From Spirosoma aureum (GTDB lineage: Bacteria > Bacteroidota > Bacteroidia > Cytophagales > Spirosomataceae), in the NCBI RefSeq assembly GCF_011604685.1, contig NZ_CP050063.1:2068501-2132500 (forward strand): DNA of 64,000 nt. The letters run 5' to 3'. Each line of letters begins with the position of its first letter. The first letter of the stretch is position 1. Both the position numbers and the translations under genes were made by a program. The notes beneath the pieces are model-generated. The model had not been told where the DNA came from. It did no database searches and was given only the letters and a program-made list of their open reading frames with translations. This document shows positions 18,201 through 27,180 of this stretch, piece after piece.

Positions 18201-19874
18201 TTACTTCCCTTTGCTTTCTGGCTTCTTCTCAAACTCTGCCCGCTGATCGTCGCGGAGGGTTGGATACTTGATGCCCAACTGTTCCAGATAGCTTTTGTAC
18301 TTGCTTGGGTCGTAGTAATATTTCTCCAGTTTAGGCTTGAATTCAGCCATTATTTTCTGATTCAGGTAAATGGCCGGTATTTCTTTTGACGAAATCAGCG
18401 GTTGGTATTTCGTTTCTTTTGTTTGCTCGTCGGTGTAGTATGCCTTGGCCTGCTGAATGATTTCTGGTTTCATGAGCATGTCCAGAAGCGTCATGGCCTC
18501 GGCTTTTGCCCCAGCCACCACACCTTTGTGCGCAATGGGAGTAGCCATAGAAATAGCATCTGACCAATGGTGGCCCGGCAGCCCCGGAATATTGGATGGA
18601 TAAAGAAGCACCACCGTTGGAACTGCCCAGGAAATGTCCGAAATATCGTCGGAACCACCCGTTAGAGGAACCATGGATTGACCACCCATCATAAGCGTTG
18701 GGCCAGTTGGAATTGGCGTTCCGATTGTATCCAGCTTGATGGCCAGCCCTTCCCGTTTGGGCGACTGGAGTTCCTTTTGGGTCGCTTTTGCCAGCAACTG
18801 GTCCTCGGGCGACCAGGTTGGCAAACCAACCCGCTTAATGTTTTCATACATCGTTGAGGCTATGGGCTTATTAAAATGTCCGGGCCATGCCGACCCTAGA
18901 ATTTCATAGGTGAATTTTGTATCAGTCATCAGGGCGGCACCTTCCGCAATTTTGATCCCTTTTTCAAATAGCGCCTTGATTTTAGGGTAAGATCGTTCGC
19001 GAAAGTAATACCAGACCGACGCTTTGGAAGGAACCACGTTGGGTTGATCGCCACCGTCAGCAATGACGTAATGAGAGCGTTGGGTTAGTTCGAGATGCTC
19101 ACGCCGATAGTTCCAGCCGATGTTCATCAATTCTACAGCATCCAGTGCGCTGCGACCTCGCCAGGGAGCACCAGCCGCGTGAGCAGCCTGACCTTCAAAG
19201 GTAAACTTGACCGAGATCATGCCATTATACCCTACGTCGCCGTAGGATACGCTCAGGTTATCGGCAACGTGGGTGAAAATGCAGGCATCGACATCCTTGA
19301 AGTAGCCATCACGAACGTAGAAGGCTTTAGCACCCAGTAATTCCTCGGCAACGCCGGGCCAGAGCATCAACGTGCCAGACATTTTGTTTTTCTCCATCAA
19401 CTGTTTCACCGTCAAAGCGGCCACAATATTGAGCGCCTGTCCCGAATTGTGACCTTCGCCATGACCGGGAGCACCTTCTACAATTGGGTCTTTGTAAGCT
19501 ACCCCCGGTTTCTGGCTGGCTTTGGGTATGCAATCCACATCAGAGCCAATGGCAATGACGGGTTTGCCCGAACCCCAGGTTGCAATCCAGGCCGTTGGCA
19601 TACCGGCAATGCCTTTCTGAACGGTGAAGCCTTCTTTTTCGAGGATGGAAGTCAGGTATTTAAAGGATTCAACCTCCTGAAAACCCAGTTCCGCGAAGCT
19701 GAACAGCATATCATTGATCTGTTGCGCCTGATCCTTGCGCTGATCAATAGCAGCCATTGCCTCCTGCTTGAGTCGCTCAACTTTATCGACAGCTGGTTTT
19801 GCCTTTTTGGCTTGTGCCAGTAGTATAGCAGGCATCAGGCAGAATAGTAGTAGAGATTTTATTCTATAATTCAT
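18201..19874 (-). CDS. Exported M20-family amidohydrolase (AbgB-like)
   Basis: A metal-dependent amidohydrolase of the M20 peptidase family, closest in layout to p-aminobenzoyl-glutamate hydrolase subunit B. The signal peptide MNYRIKSLLLFCLMPAILLAQ places it outside the cytosol. Motifs: VIAIGSDVDCIP (near residue 105, metal ligand Asp), APGHGEGHNSGQAL (His ligand), WPGVAEELLGAK (catalytic and metal Glu pair), then the dimerisation/lid domain, and GGSDDISD with a late GHHWSDA His. 557 aa is longer than typical AbgB because of a ~90-residue C-terminal tail. Substrate unknown. Divergent from the GH106-like gene. Confidence 0.86.
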   Translation of the reverse strand: MNYRIKSLLLFCLMPAILLAQAKKAKPAVDKVERLKQEAMAAIDQRKDQAQQINDMLFSFAELGFQEVESFKYLTSILEKEGFTVQKGIAGMPTAWIATWGSGKPVIAIGSDVDCIPKASQKPGVAYKDPIVEGAPGHGEGHNSGQALNIVAALTVKQLMEKNKMSGTLMLWPGVAEELLGAKAFYVRDGYFKDVDACIFTHVADNLSVSYGDVGYNGMISVKFTFEGQAAHAAGAPWRGRSALDAVELMNIGWNYRREHLELTQRSHYVIADGGDQPNVVPSKASVWYYFRERSYPKIKALFEKGIKIAEGAALMTDTKFTYEILGSAWPGHFNKPIASTMYENIKRVGLPTWSPEDQLLAKATQKELQSPKREGLAIKLDTIGTPIPTGPTLMMGGQSMVPLTGGSDDISDISWAVPTVVLLYPSNIPGLPGHHWSDAISMATPIAHKGVVAGAKAEAMTLLDMLMKPEIIQQAKAYYTDEQTKETKYQPLISSKEIPAIYLNQKIMAEFKPKLEKYYYDPSKYKSYLEQLGIKYPTLRDDQRAEFEKKPESKGK

Positions 19875-20168
19875 TGTTATGGTAAAATTATATTGGGCTG
19901 TTTAGGTTAATTATTTATAAATATACCGAAACTATAGTATTTGTTGTGTCTTGTTGATGGCAAAGAAATTTCCTTATAGCTGTGAACTAGAAATTTTTAC
20001 AAAGAATAGACTGGAATAGGAAAGTGCATGATAGAAGTCGCTGATAGTTTAGTAATATTTGGACTTATAATTTGGCTTTTTATAGACAAAACGTATTATG
20101 TCTGGGCCGTACCGCGCAGACTGATAGTTTATCCAACCAACAAAACTCGACTTACCCGATCAGCCTAA

Positions 20169-23100
20169 ATGAAAAGACGTACCTTCCTGAAAAATAGCTC
20201 TGCCGCTGGCCTGGTGGCATTAATTACTCCTACGGGTATTATAAGGCGCAGTAGCCAGGCGACTGATGCCGGTTCATTAGCCACCAATTTTTTGACTCCT
20301 CCCGCATCGGCCCGACCACAAACGTGGTGGCATTGGATGAATGGTAATGTTACGGCGGATGGAATTACTCGTGATCTCGAAGCCATGCAACAAATTGGCC
20401 TGGGTGGTTTTCAGAACTTCGATGCGGGCACGGGCATACCCAAAGGGCCTGTTCAGTATTTGAGTCCGGAATGGCTTAAGCTGAAAGAGCATACGATTAA
20501 AGAAGCCGAGCGGTTGGGGCTGGAATTTACCATGCATAACTGCCCCGGCTGGTCATCGAGCGGTGGCCCCTGGATTACACCAGAACTGGCCATGCAGCAG
20601 GTAACCTGGAGCGAAGCCTATGTGGATGGTGGAAAAACGGTGGCCCTGACGTTGCCTAAACCCTTGACTCGGCTGGGTTATTACCGGGATGTGCAGGTGC
20701 TGGCATTCCCCTCTTTGCCCGGTGAGGTCTCTCTGTCAAAGCTGATCAGACAGGTAACAACCGGTAATGGAGCAGTCGATAGTAAACTGTTGACCGGCGA
20801 AAGCCCCGAAGGGGCTACTATCCGGCCAGCCGAAGGCGCTAAATCGGCTTATCTACAGCTTGAATTTAATGAGCCGTTTGAGGCCCGATCGATTGCATTT
20901 GTGAGCAAATCCGTACCAGGTGCTTCCGAATCAGGTGGACAGGGTGGCTTTGGCGGTGGGCCTGCGTTTACGCTCGAAGCATCGGATGATGGGAATCAAT
21001 TCAGAAAAGTTGTTGCCGGAACGTTAAGCCGATCGGCCGACGATGACTTCAGCATGAAGGAGTTTCCGGCTACAAAAGCCCGCTTTTTCCGGCTGACTAC
21101 TGCAATCGCAAGAAATCTTTCCCAACTACGTTTTTCGGGATCGCCACGCCTGACAGACTGGATGAAGAAAGTCAATACTACTTTCAATGGGGTGGAGGTT
21201 GCACCTGCTTCGGCTAATCTGGACAGTGTCGCTATTAAACCAGAGTCTATTGCTAACCTTACGCAGTACATGGACAAAGAGGGTGCCCTGAACTGGAATG
21301 CACCCGCCGGGCAGTGGACTATTCTGCGTATAGGATTCACCCCGTTAGGAGCATTAAATCGTTCGGCTCCCGATACGGGTGTGGGGCTGGAATGTGATAA
21401 ATACAGCAAAACGGCTATCACATTCCATTTTAACAAGATGATGGTGAATCTGTTGCCAACGCTTGGCCCACTCGCTCAAAAGGGTAAGGTCGGTTTACTG
21501 ATCGATTCGTATGAGATCGGGATGCAGAACTGGTCACCCGAGTTTCCGCAGGAGTTCGGGAAACGTGCCGGATATGATCTGGTCAACTACCTGCCTACGC
21601 TGACAGGTCGCCTTGTTGGCAGCGTCGATACGACAGAACGCTTCCTCTGGGATTTTCGGCGGATACAGGCCGATTTGATGGCCGATAACTACTATGGCCA
21701 GTTTACGGAGTTATGCCATCAACATAACCTCATTGCCTACACCGAACCCTATGACCGCGGCCCAATGGAAGAAATGCAGATCGGGGCGCGGGTCGATGTG
21801 AACATGGGCGAGTTCTGGAATGGCCTGTCGACGCTGTTTCAGAATAACTGGACGATGCGCCGAACAACAAAATTGGCTGCTTCGATTGCTCACGTGAACG
21901 GAAAGGGCGATGGCAAACCACAGGTTGTAGGTGCCGAAGCCTTTACCGGAGAGCCAGAGTCGGCGCGGTGGCAGGAGTATCCTTTTGCCATGAAGGCCAC
22001 GGGCGATAAAATGTTCACGCAGGGGCTGAACCGAATCATTTTTCACCGCTATGCGCATCAACCTCATCCAACGGCATTGCCAGGCATGACCATGGGGCCC
22101 TGGGGCATTCACTTCGATCGAACAACGACCTGGTGGTCGGTCGGAAAAGGTTGGGTAAATTACCTGTCCCGTTGTCAATACCTGCTTCAGCAAGGATTAT
22201 TCGTAGCTGATCTGGCTTATTTTACGGGCGAATCGGGTGGACTCTATACCAAGGTGAGCCCGGATGAACTTAACCCTGCTCCTCCGCAAGGCCATGATTA
22301 TGACCTGATCAATGCCGAGGTTATTCTCCGAAGGGTAAAAATTGAGAATAATCGGATTGTGTTGCCCGATGGGATGAGCTATCGGGTTTTGGTGCTTCAG
22401 GATTATAAAACTATTACACTCGAACTGCTTCGAAAACTTCGTGAACTGGTTCATCAGGGAATGTGTCTGGTTGGAGCAAAACCCGAACGAACGCCCGGCC
22501 TGAGGGACTACGCGGCTGGTGAGCCCGAGTTTAAACGGATTGTGGATGAGTTGTGGGGAAACATAAATGGCACTACGCTGACTGAAAACCGGGTAGGAAA
22601 AGGCAGCGTTTACTGGGGTATTATATTACCCACCGTGCTCGAAAAGCTGAGCGTAAAGCCTGATTTTGAAGTTTCGTCCCGGTCGGGTGATGCGCCGATT
22701 ACCTACATACACCGACGAATAGGCCAAACGGATCTCTATTTTCTGGCAAATCAGCGCCGGACGACGGAAGAACTTGTCTGCACCTTTCGCGTAAATGGCC
22801 GCCAGCCGGAGTTATGGGATGCCAATACGGGTACTATCACGTCGGTGGGGATTTACGAAGAAACTGATGGGCGGATTCGCGTTCCTGTACAGCTTGATCC
22901 ATCAGGTTCGGTATTTATTGTTTTTCGGGAGCCTGCTGCGGGCAAACAACTGCAATGGGTATTGAAAGACGCAAAACAACTAGTAACCACGAAGCCATTC
23001 CCGGCTGTTACCCGTACGCTCTACAAAGACGTAACAGACAATTTTTCTATCGATTTCTGGGCGAAACCGGAGTCGAATGTCATGCTTAGTACCCGTAACT

Positions 23101-24275
23101 TCATGGACAATATAGCCGATCCGTGGACGGACTATTATACGATTTATCCACCATCGGGGAAAGATTTATACGGAGAAGGACACGAAACCTGTGGCTTAAC
23201 CGTGGGGCGAAATGGTGTAGCTATATGGCATCATGGAGCCGGTAAGCCTGTCTTTATACTGGCTGCGCCAACCGCTATTTCGGGCTGGAGCCATATTGCG
23301 CTTGTTTATCAGGCTGGAGCGCCATCGGTCTATGTGAATGGGAAACTCATTCAGCGGGGAGAGAACAATGGAAAGGTCATTCATCCGGGTATTGGAAAAG
23401 CCTATCTGAACGAGGGGGCTTCATACTACAATGGTGATATGAGTATACCACAGGTAGTGGGGGAGGTGTTTAACGAGGCCCAGATCCAGAAGATGGCGGC
23501 TGAATTACCATACGTTGAGCAACCGATGCCGGTAGTAGCCATAGCAGGTGCGAAGAAAGCGGGCCTGATGATCTGGCAGGATGGCCGTTATACGCTTCGC
23601 GATAGTGCTGGCCGGGATACTGCATTTCAGATTTCTGGTCTGGGGAAAGCAATCGAGTTAACCGGGCCCTGGCAAGTGCGTTTTCCGCCTGATTTGGGTG
23701 CACCGGCAACGATCAAATTACCCCGTCTCGCGTCATTGCATACCCACACAGACGAAGGCGTAAAGCATTTTTCGGGTACGGCGACCTATAGCCAGACCGT
23801 TTCATTTCCGGCCAGTAAATTGGGCAATACTAAACGGGTGTGGCTCGATTTGGGGCGGGTTGAAGTGATTGCTGAGGTGCGCGTGAATGGAAAAGAACTG
23901 GGTATTCTCTGGAAACGACCTTATCAGGTTGACGTTACCGAAGCCATGAAAGCTGGAGCGAATACAATCGAGATTCGGGTAACGAACCTATGGCCGAATC
24001 GCCTGATTGGCGACGAAAACCGCCCGGAGGAAGCAAAATATACGCCTGGAGGGGGAGCCAGTGGATTTGCGAGCCTGAGCAATGGAGCCATTGAGCAATT
24101 GCCCGACTGGTATCAACAGAGTAAGCCTAAACCTGCCGGGGGCCGCATTACATTTACCACCTGGAAGCATTATACCAAAGACTCGCCCCTGCTTGAGTCG
24201 GGATTGATCGGGCCCGTAACGTTACGCGTGGCTGAACTGAAATCACTGGACACGCTTTTAGCTGCGAAGAAATGA
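20169..24275 (+). CDS. GH106-like alpha-L-rhamnosidase with LamG insertion
   Basis: A very large (1368 aa) exported glycoside hydrolase of the GH106-type rhamnosidase group. It begins with a Tat signal (KRRTFLKNSSAAGLVAL). The catalytic N-terminal part shows the family pattern PQTWWHWMNGNVT, DLEAMQQIGLGGFQ, and HNCPGWSSSGGPW. A discoidin-like segment lies around residues 230-320. A LamG/concanavalin-like module is inserted at about 955-1110 (FSIDFWAKPES, WSHIALVYQ, VYVNGKLI). It ends with a galactose-binding-like domain (VWLDLGRV, GKELGILWKRPYQV, NLWPNRLIGDE). It probably removes rhamnose from plant pectic or other glycans. A bidirectional terminator follows. Confidence 0.85.
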   Translation: MKRRTFLKNSSAAGLVALITPTGIIRRSSQATDAGSLATNFLTPPASARPQTWWHWMNGNVTADGITRDLEAMQQIGLGGFQNFDAGTGIPKGPVQYLSPEWLKLKEHTIKEAERLGLEFTMHNCPGWSSSGGPWITPELAMQQVTWSEAYVDGGKTVALTLPKPLTRLGYYRDVQVLAFPSLPGEVSLSKLIRQVTTGNGAVDSKLLTGESPEGATIRPAEGAKSAYLQLEFNEPFEARSIAFVSKSVPGASESGGQGGFGGGPAFTLEASDDGNQFRKVVAGTLSRSADDDFSMKEFPATKARFFRLTTAIARNLSQLRFSGSPRLTDWMKKVNTTFNGVEVAPASANLDSVAIKPESIANLTQYMDKEGALNWNAPAGQWTILRIGFTPLGALNRSAPDTGVGLECDKYSKTAITFHFNKMMVNLLPTLGPLAQKGKVGLLIDSYEIGMQNWSPEFPQEFGKRAGYDLVNYLPTLTGRLVGSVDTTERFLWDFRRIQADLMADNYYGQFTELCHQHNLIAYTEPYDRGPMEEMQIGARVDVNMGEFWNGLSTLFQNNWTMRRTTKLAASIAHVNGKGDGKPQVVGAEAFTGEPESARWQEYPFAMKATGDKMFTQGLNRIIFHRYAHQPHPTALPGMTMGPWGIHFDRTTTWWSVGKGWVNYLSRCQYLLQQGLFVADLAYFTGESGGLYTKVSPDELNPAPPQGHDYDLINAEVILRRVKIENNRIVLPDGMSYRVLVLQDYKTITLELLRKLRELVHQGMCLVGAKPERTPGLRDYAAGEPEFKRIVDELWGNINGTTLTENRVGKGSVYWGIILPTVLEKLSVKPDFEVSSRSGDAPITYIHRRIGQTDLYFLANQRRTTEELVCTFRVNGRQPELWDANTGTITSVGIYEETDGRIRVPVQLDPSGSVFIVFREPAAGKQLQWVLKDAKQLVTTKPFPAVTRTLYKDVTDNFSIDFWAKPESNVMLSTRNFMDNIADPWTDYYTIYPPSGKDLYGEGHETCGLTVGRNGVAIWHHGAGKPVFILAAPTAISGWSHIALVYQAGAPSVYVNGKLIQRGENNGKVIHPGIGKAYLNEGASYYNGDMSIPQVVGEVFNEAQIQKMAAELPYVEQPMPVVAIAGAKKAGLMIWQDGRYTLRDSAGRDTAFQISGLGKAIELTGPWQVRFPPDLGAPATIKLPRLASLHTHTDEGVKHFSGTATYSQTVSFPASKLGNTKRVWLDLGRVEVIAEVRVNGKELGILWKRPYQVDVTEAMKAGANTIEIRVTNLWPNRLIGDENRPEEAKYTPGGGASGFASLSNGAIEQLPDWYQQSKPKPAGGRITFTTWKHYTKDSPLLESGLIGPVTLRVAELKSLDTLLAAKK

Positions 24276-24285
24276 CAAAGTTTCG

Positions 24286-24332
24286 TTCAAAAACAAAGGC
24301 CATATCTCCGGGATATGGCCTTTGTTTTTGAA
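24286..24332. terminator. Perfect 21-bp bidirectional terminator
   Basis: Arms 24286-24306 and 24312-24332 are exact reverse complements around a 5-base loop. The stem has a GC core (GGCC) and A/T-rich ends (CAAAAACAAA / TTTGTTTTTG), giving a U-rich tail on either strand. It lies between the convergent GH106-like and Gfo/Idh genes. Confidence 0.9.
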
Positions 24333-24353
24333 CGGGGTACAGTTTGAAAATAG

Positions 24354-25787
24354 CTAAACAGCGCCCATAATTTTCATATTGATTGGGTCCCAGCTAATGG
24401 CTTTCTTCTGTGCGAAACTCATGTTGCCGCACTGGGTTGGACCACAGGCACGAAGGCCAAAGGTGGCATCTTCGACGTTCGGAGCACCCGTCCGGACTGA
24501 GTTGAAGAAATTGGAAAAGTGCTCGTACCGATCACCCTTATAATCTTTGGGGAAGGTATATTTAAGCTCTTTCGGGCCTTCCAGTTCCGGATGGGGTGGA
24601 TACAACTTAGCGTATTCTTGTATATAGAGTTCCTTCTGGTCTTTGGGGAAGTTGTCGATCGACATACCCGGTGCCTTCGGAAATTTATTTCGATGAACGG
24701 TCAGGCTATCGAAACCAAGCGACAAATCGCCTTCTGTGCCAACAATCCGAACCAGATAATTACCGCCACCGCCATCGACGAAGTTAGAGCGGGTCGTCAG
24801 GTTAAACTCAGGATGTTCGGCCGTTTTCGGATAATCGTAGATGCTCAGCTGAATATCGGGTACATCACGGCCATCTTTCCAGTAGCGGGTACCCCCGCTC
24901 GAATACACCCGATTTGGACCTTTTGAGCCCGTAATGCAGTGCAGCGACGTCAGCAGGTGAACATACAGGTCACCGGCAATTCCGGTACCGTAGTCCTGGT
25001 AGTTACGCCACCGGAAAAAGCGGAGTGGGTCCCAGGCACGCTTGGGCGCACTACCCAGATAAGTGTCCCAATCGACGGTTTGTGGTGAAGCATCGGGCGG
25101 AATCGAGTACTGCCAGGCGCCCATCGCACTGTGGCGGTCATATATAGCTTCGGCAAAGACTAGCTCGCCAATATCACCGGCCTTCATCAATTCACGGGCT
25201 TTGGCAATCAGTAATGAACTGGCAAACTGGCTGCCAACCTGAAACACCTTACCGGTCTCTTTAGCGACTTTGATCAGCGTATGGCCGTCCTCAAACTTTT
25301 GCACCATTGGCTTCTCGCAATAAACGTGCTTGCCTTTGCGCATGGCATCGGTCGAGATTTTTTCGTGCCAGTGATCGGTTGTGCCATTGATGATGGCATC
25401 AACGTCTTTGCGCTCTAAAATCTCCCGATAGTCTTTGGTAACTGGAAGTTGATCGCCCCAGAGTTCTTTGGCACGACGAAGACGACCGTCATACAGATCA
25501 CAAGCAGCTACCATTTCGATACCATCGACCATCAGAGCCGTTTGCGTATCGCCAATACCCATTCCACCCGTACCGATGAGGGCAATCCGAACTTTGTCAT
25601 TAGCCGCAGTACTGGAATGGCTTTTTACCAGATTCAGATACTGGGGAGCAGCTATTGCTTTGGTTTCTGCCAATGCAGCTGGTGCCGTGGCTGCGGCCGT
25701 ACCGGCAATGCCGAGGGTCTTCAGAAAAGATCGGCGGGAGTTTTTCCCATTGTTTTCTGATGAAACCGCCCGTTTGTCGTTCTTCAT
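24354..25787 (-). CDS. Tat-exported Gfo/Idh/MocA-family oxidoreductase
   Basis: NAD(P)-dependent sugar oxidoreductase family, 477 aa. A Tat signal opens the protein (SRRSFLKTLGIAGTAAATAPAALA). The Rossmann domain carries RIALIGTGGMGIGD near residue 65 and the family motif VYCEKPM near 155, which contains the active-site Lys. The C-terminal alpha/beta domain holds DYGTGIAGDLYVHLL near 265. Export as a folded protein with bound cofactor suits a periplasmic glycoside-processing role in this group, an inference. Convergent with the rhamnosidase gene and divergent from the SMP-30 gene. Confidence 0.88.
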   Translation of the reverse strand: MKNDKRAVSSENNGKNSRRSFLKTLGIAGTAAATAPAALAETKAIAAPQYLNLVKSHSSTAANDKVRIALIGTGGMGIGDTQTALMVDGIEMVAACDLYDGRLRRAKELWGDQLPVTKDYREILERKDVDAIINGTTDHWHEKISTDAMRKGKHVYCEKPMVQKFEDGHTLIKVAKETGKVFQVGSQFASSLLIAKARELMKAGDIGELVFAEAIYDRHSAMGAWQYSIPPDASPQTVDWDTYLGSAPKRAWDPLRFFRWRNYQDYGTGIAGDLYVHLLTSLHCITGSKGPNRVYSSGGTRYWKDGRDVPDIQLSIYDYPKTAEHPEFNLTTRSNFVDGGGGNYLVRIVGTEGDLSLGFDSLTVHRNKFPKAPGMSIDNFPKDQKELYIQEYAKLYPPHPELEGPKELKYTFPKDYKGDRYEHFSNFFNSVRTGAPNVEDATFGLRACGPTQCGNMSFAQKKAISWDPINMKIMGAV

Positions 25788-25962
25788 AATAAAAATAGAT
25801 TGAGGATTTGAAAAGTCGCGTATTCGCTGTTACAGGGCAGTTTAAGGTTTCAGCCGCTTATAACTTGATTTCCGGCGAATCTCCTGTAAAAATAAACGAA
25901 GTCTTTATTTAATTTTTAAAAAATTTAATAATTAAAAAGTCAGCTGAAACCACTTATTCACA

Positions 25963-25993
25963 TTGTAATCCCCTCATCACTTTAGTAATCTTG
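25963..25993 (+). promoter_or_regulatory. Candidate promoter for the SMP-30 gene
   Basis: TTG at 25963-25965 and TAATCTTG at 25986-25993 are separated by 20 bp, close to the Bacteroidota TTTG-N19-21-TAnnTTTG pattern (one mismatch in the -7 box). The ATG follows 28 bp later. It lies in the AT-rich 234-bp divergent region. Confidence 0.5.
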
Positions 25994-26021
25994 TCCTTAT
26001 TCCTAAATCACTGTCAGTAAG

Positions 26022-27044
26022 ATGAAAGCATTCGTGTTAACTTGTTTACTAATGGCCATTGTTGGTCAGATTCTAGCGCAAACCACGCCTTACCCGACCA
26101 TTGGCCAGGTCGTGCGACTTGATCCCCGAATCGATAAACTGATTCCGAAAGATGCCCAGATCGAAGTACTTGCCAGTGGTTTCGTATGGACCGAAGGACC
26201 AATCTGGGTCAAAAACCGCGATGCCGTTGCCGGAAATTTTTTGCTCTTCTCCGATGTGCCGCAGAATACTATTTTCAAGTGGACCGAAAAAGAAGGCGTT
26301 ACGCCCTTTCTGAAACCTTCGGGCTACACGGGTACGGGTGTGTACGGCGATGAGCCTGGCTCTAATGGGCTGACCATTGACCGCAAAGGGCAGCTTATTG
26401 CCTGTGAGCATGGCGACCGGCGCGTAACGGCCATGCCTTTAGATGGAATTGGTGGGAAGCGTACACTGGCCGATAATTATAACGGAAAACGGTTCAACAG
26501 TCCTAACGATGTGATCGCGCACTCCAACGGCAGCTATTATTTTACTGACCCTCCTTATGGGATGCCTAAAAAAGAAAAAGACCCCACTCGGGAAACCGAA
26601 GGCTTTGGTGTTTACCGGATTGCCCAGAATGGAATCGTTTCTATGGTTGTCGGCGATCTTACCCGCCCGAATGGCATTGCTTTGTCGCCAGATGAAAAAA
26701 CGTTGTACGTGGCTCAGTCAGATCCATCCCGACCCGTCATTATGGCTTATGCCGTGCAGCCCGACGGATCGGTGAGCAAAGGTCGGGTTGTGTTTGGTGC
26801 CGATGGCCTGAAAAAGCAAAACCTGGAAGGAGGGTTCGATGGTATGAAAGTTGACCGCGAAGGCAACCTCTGGGCTACAGGCCCCGGTGGTGTATTGGTT
26901 ATCTCACCAACGGGCGATTTTCTGGGGCATATTAAAATTGGTGGTGCTACGGCTAACTGCGCCTGGGGCGACGATGGATCCATGCTCTACATTACCGCCG
27001 ATATGTATCTCTGTCGGATAAAAACTACGGCTAAAGGATGGTAA
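26022..27044 (+). CDS. SMP-30/gluconolactonase-like exported protein
   Basis: A six-bladed beta-propeller of the SMP-30/gluconolactonase/LRE family, which hydrolyses sugar lactones. The signal peptide is MKAFVLTCLLMAIVGQILAQ. Motifs expected around the metal site are WTEGPIW (Glu, near residue 55), FNSPNDV (Asn, near 160) and RPNGIALSPDEKTLYVAQS (Asn/Asp, near 212-225). 340 aa is typical. Possibly processes an oxidised sugar made by the adjacent Gfo/Idh enzyme; that link rests only on position. Confidence 0.87.
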   Translation: MKAFVLTCLLMAIVGQILAQTTPYPTIGQVVRLDPRIDKLIPKDAQIEVLASGFVWTEGPIWVKNRDAVAGNFLLFSDVPQNTIFKWTEKEGVTPFLKPSGYTGTGVYGDEPGSNGLTIDRKGQLIACEHGDRRVTAMPLDGIGGKRTLADNYNGKRFNSPNDVIAHSNGSYYFTDPPYGMPKKEKDPTRETEGFGVYRIAQNGIVSMVVGDLTRPNGIALSPDEKTLYVAQSDPSRPVIMAYAVQPDGSVSKGRVVFGADGLKKQNLEGGFDGMKVDREGNLWATGPGGVLVISPTGDFLGHIKIGGATANCAWGDDGSMLYITADMYLCRIKTTAKGW

Positions 27045-27049
27045 TAAGC

Positions 27050-27127
27050 AATGATGAATTAGGAATGAAAAGAGATCGGTAAATAAGCGAAAAGACATTC
27101 ATCGGTTATCATTCATAATTCATCATT
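27050..27127. repeat. Imperfect inverted repeat between SMP-30 gene and mrdA
   Basis: Outer arms 27050-27061 and 27116-27127 pair perfectly (12 bp, AATGATGAATTA), and the next seven bases on each side pair with one mismatch. The intervening 40 bp are A/G-rich. It may terminate the SMP-30 transcript just before the mrdA promoter. Confidence 0.5.
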
Positions 27128-27134
27128 ATTAAGC

Positions 27135-27142
27135 TAACTTTG
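27135..27142 (+). promoter_or_regulatory. Candidate -7 box for mrdA-rodA
   Basis: TAACTTTG matches TAnnTTTG exactly and is 38 bp before the mrdA ATG, right after the inverted repeat. The -33 region is weak. Confidence 0.4.
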
Positions 27143-27180
27143 TAGAGAGTACATCGCTTGAAAGTTAGGTTTTTATTCTC

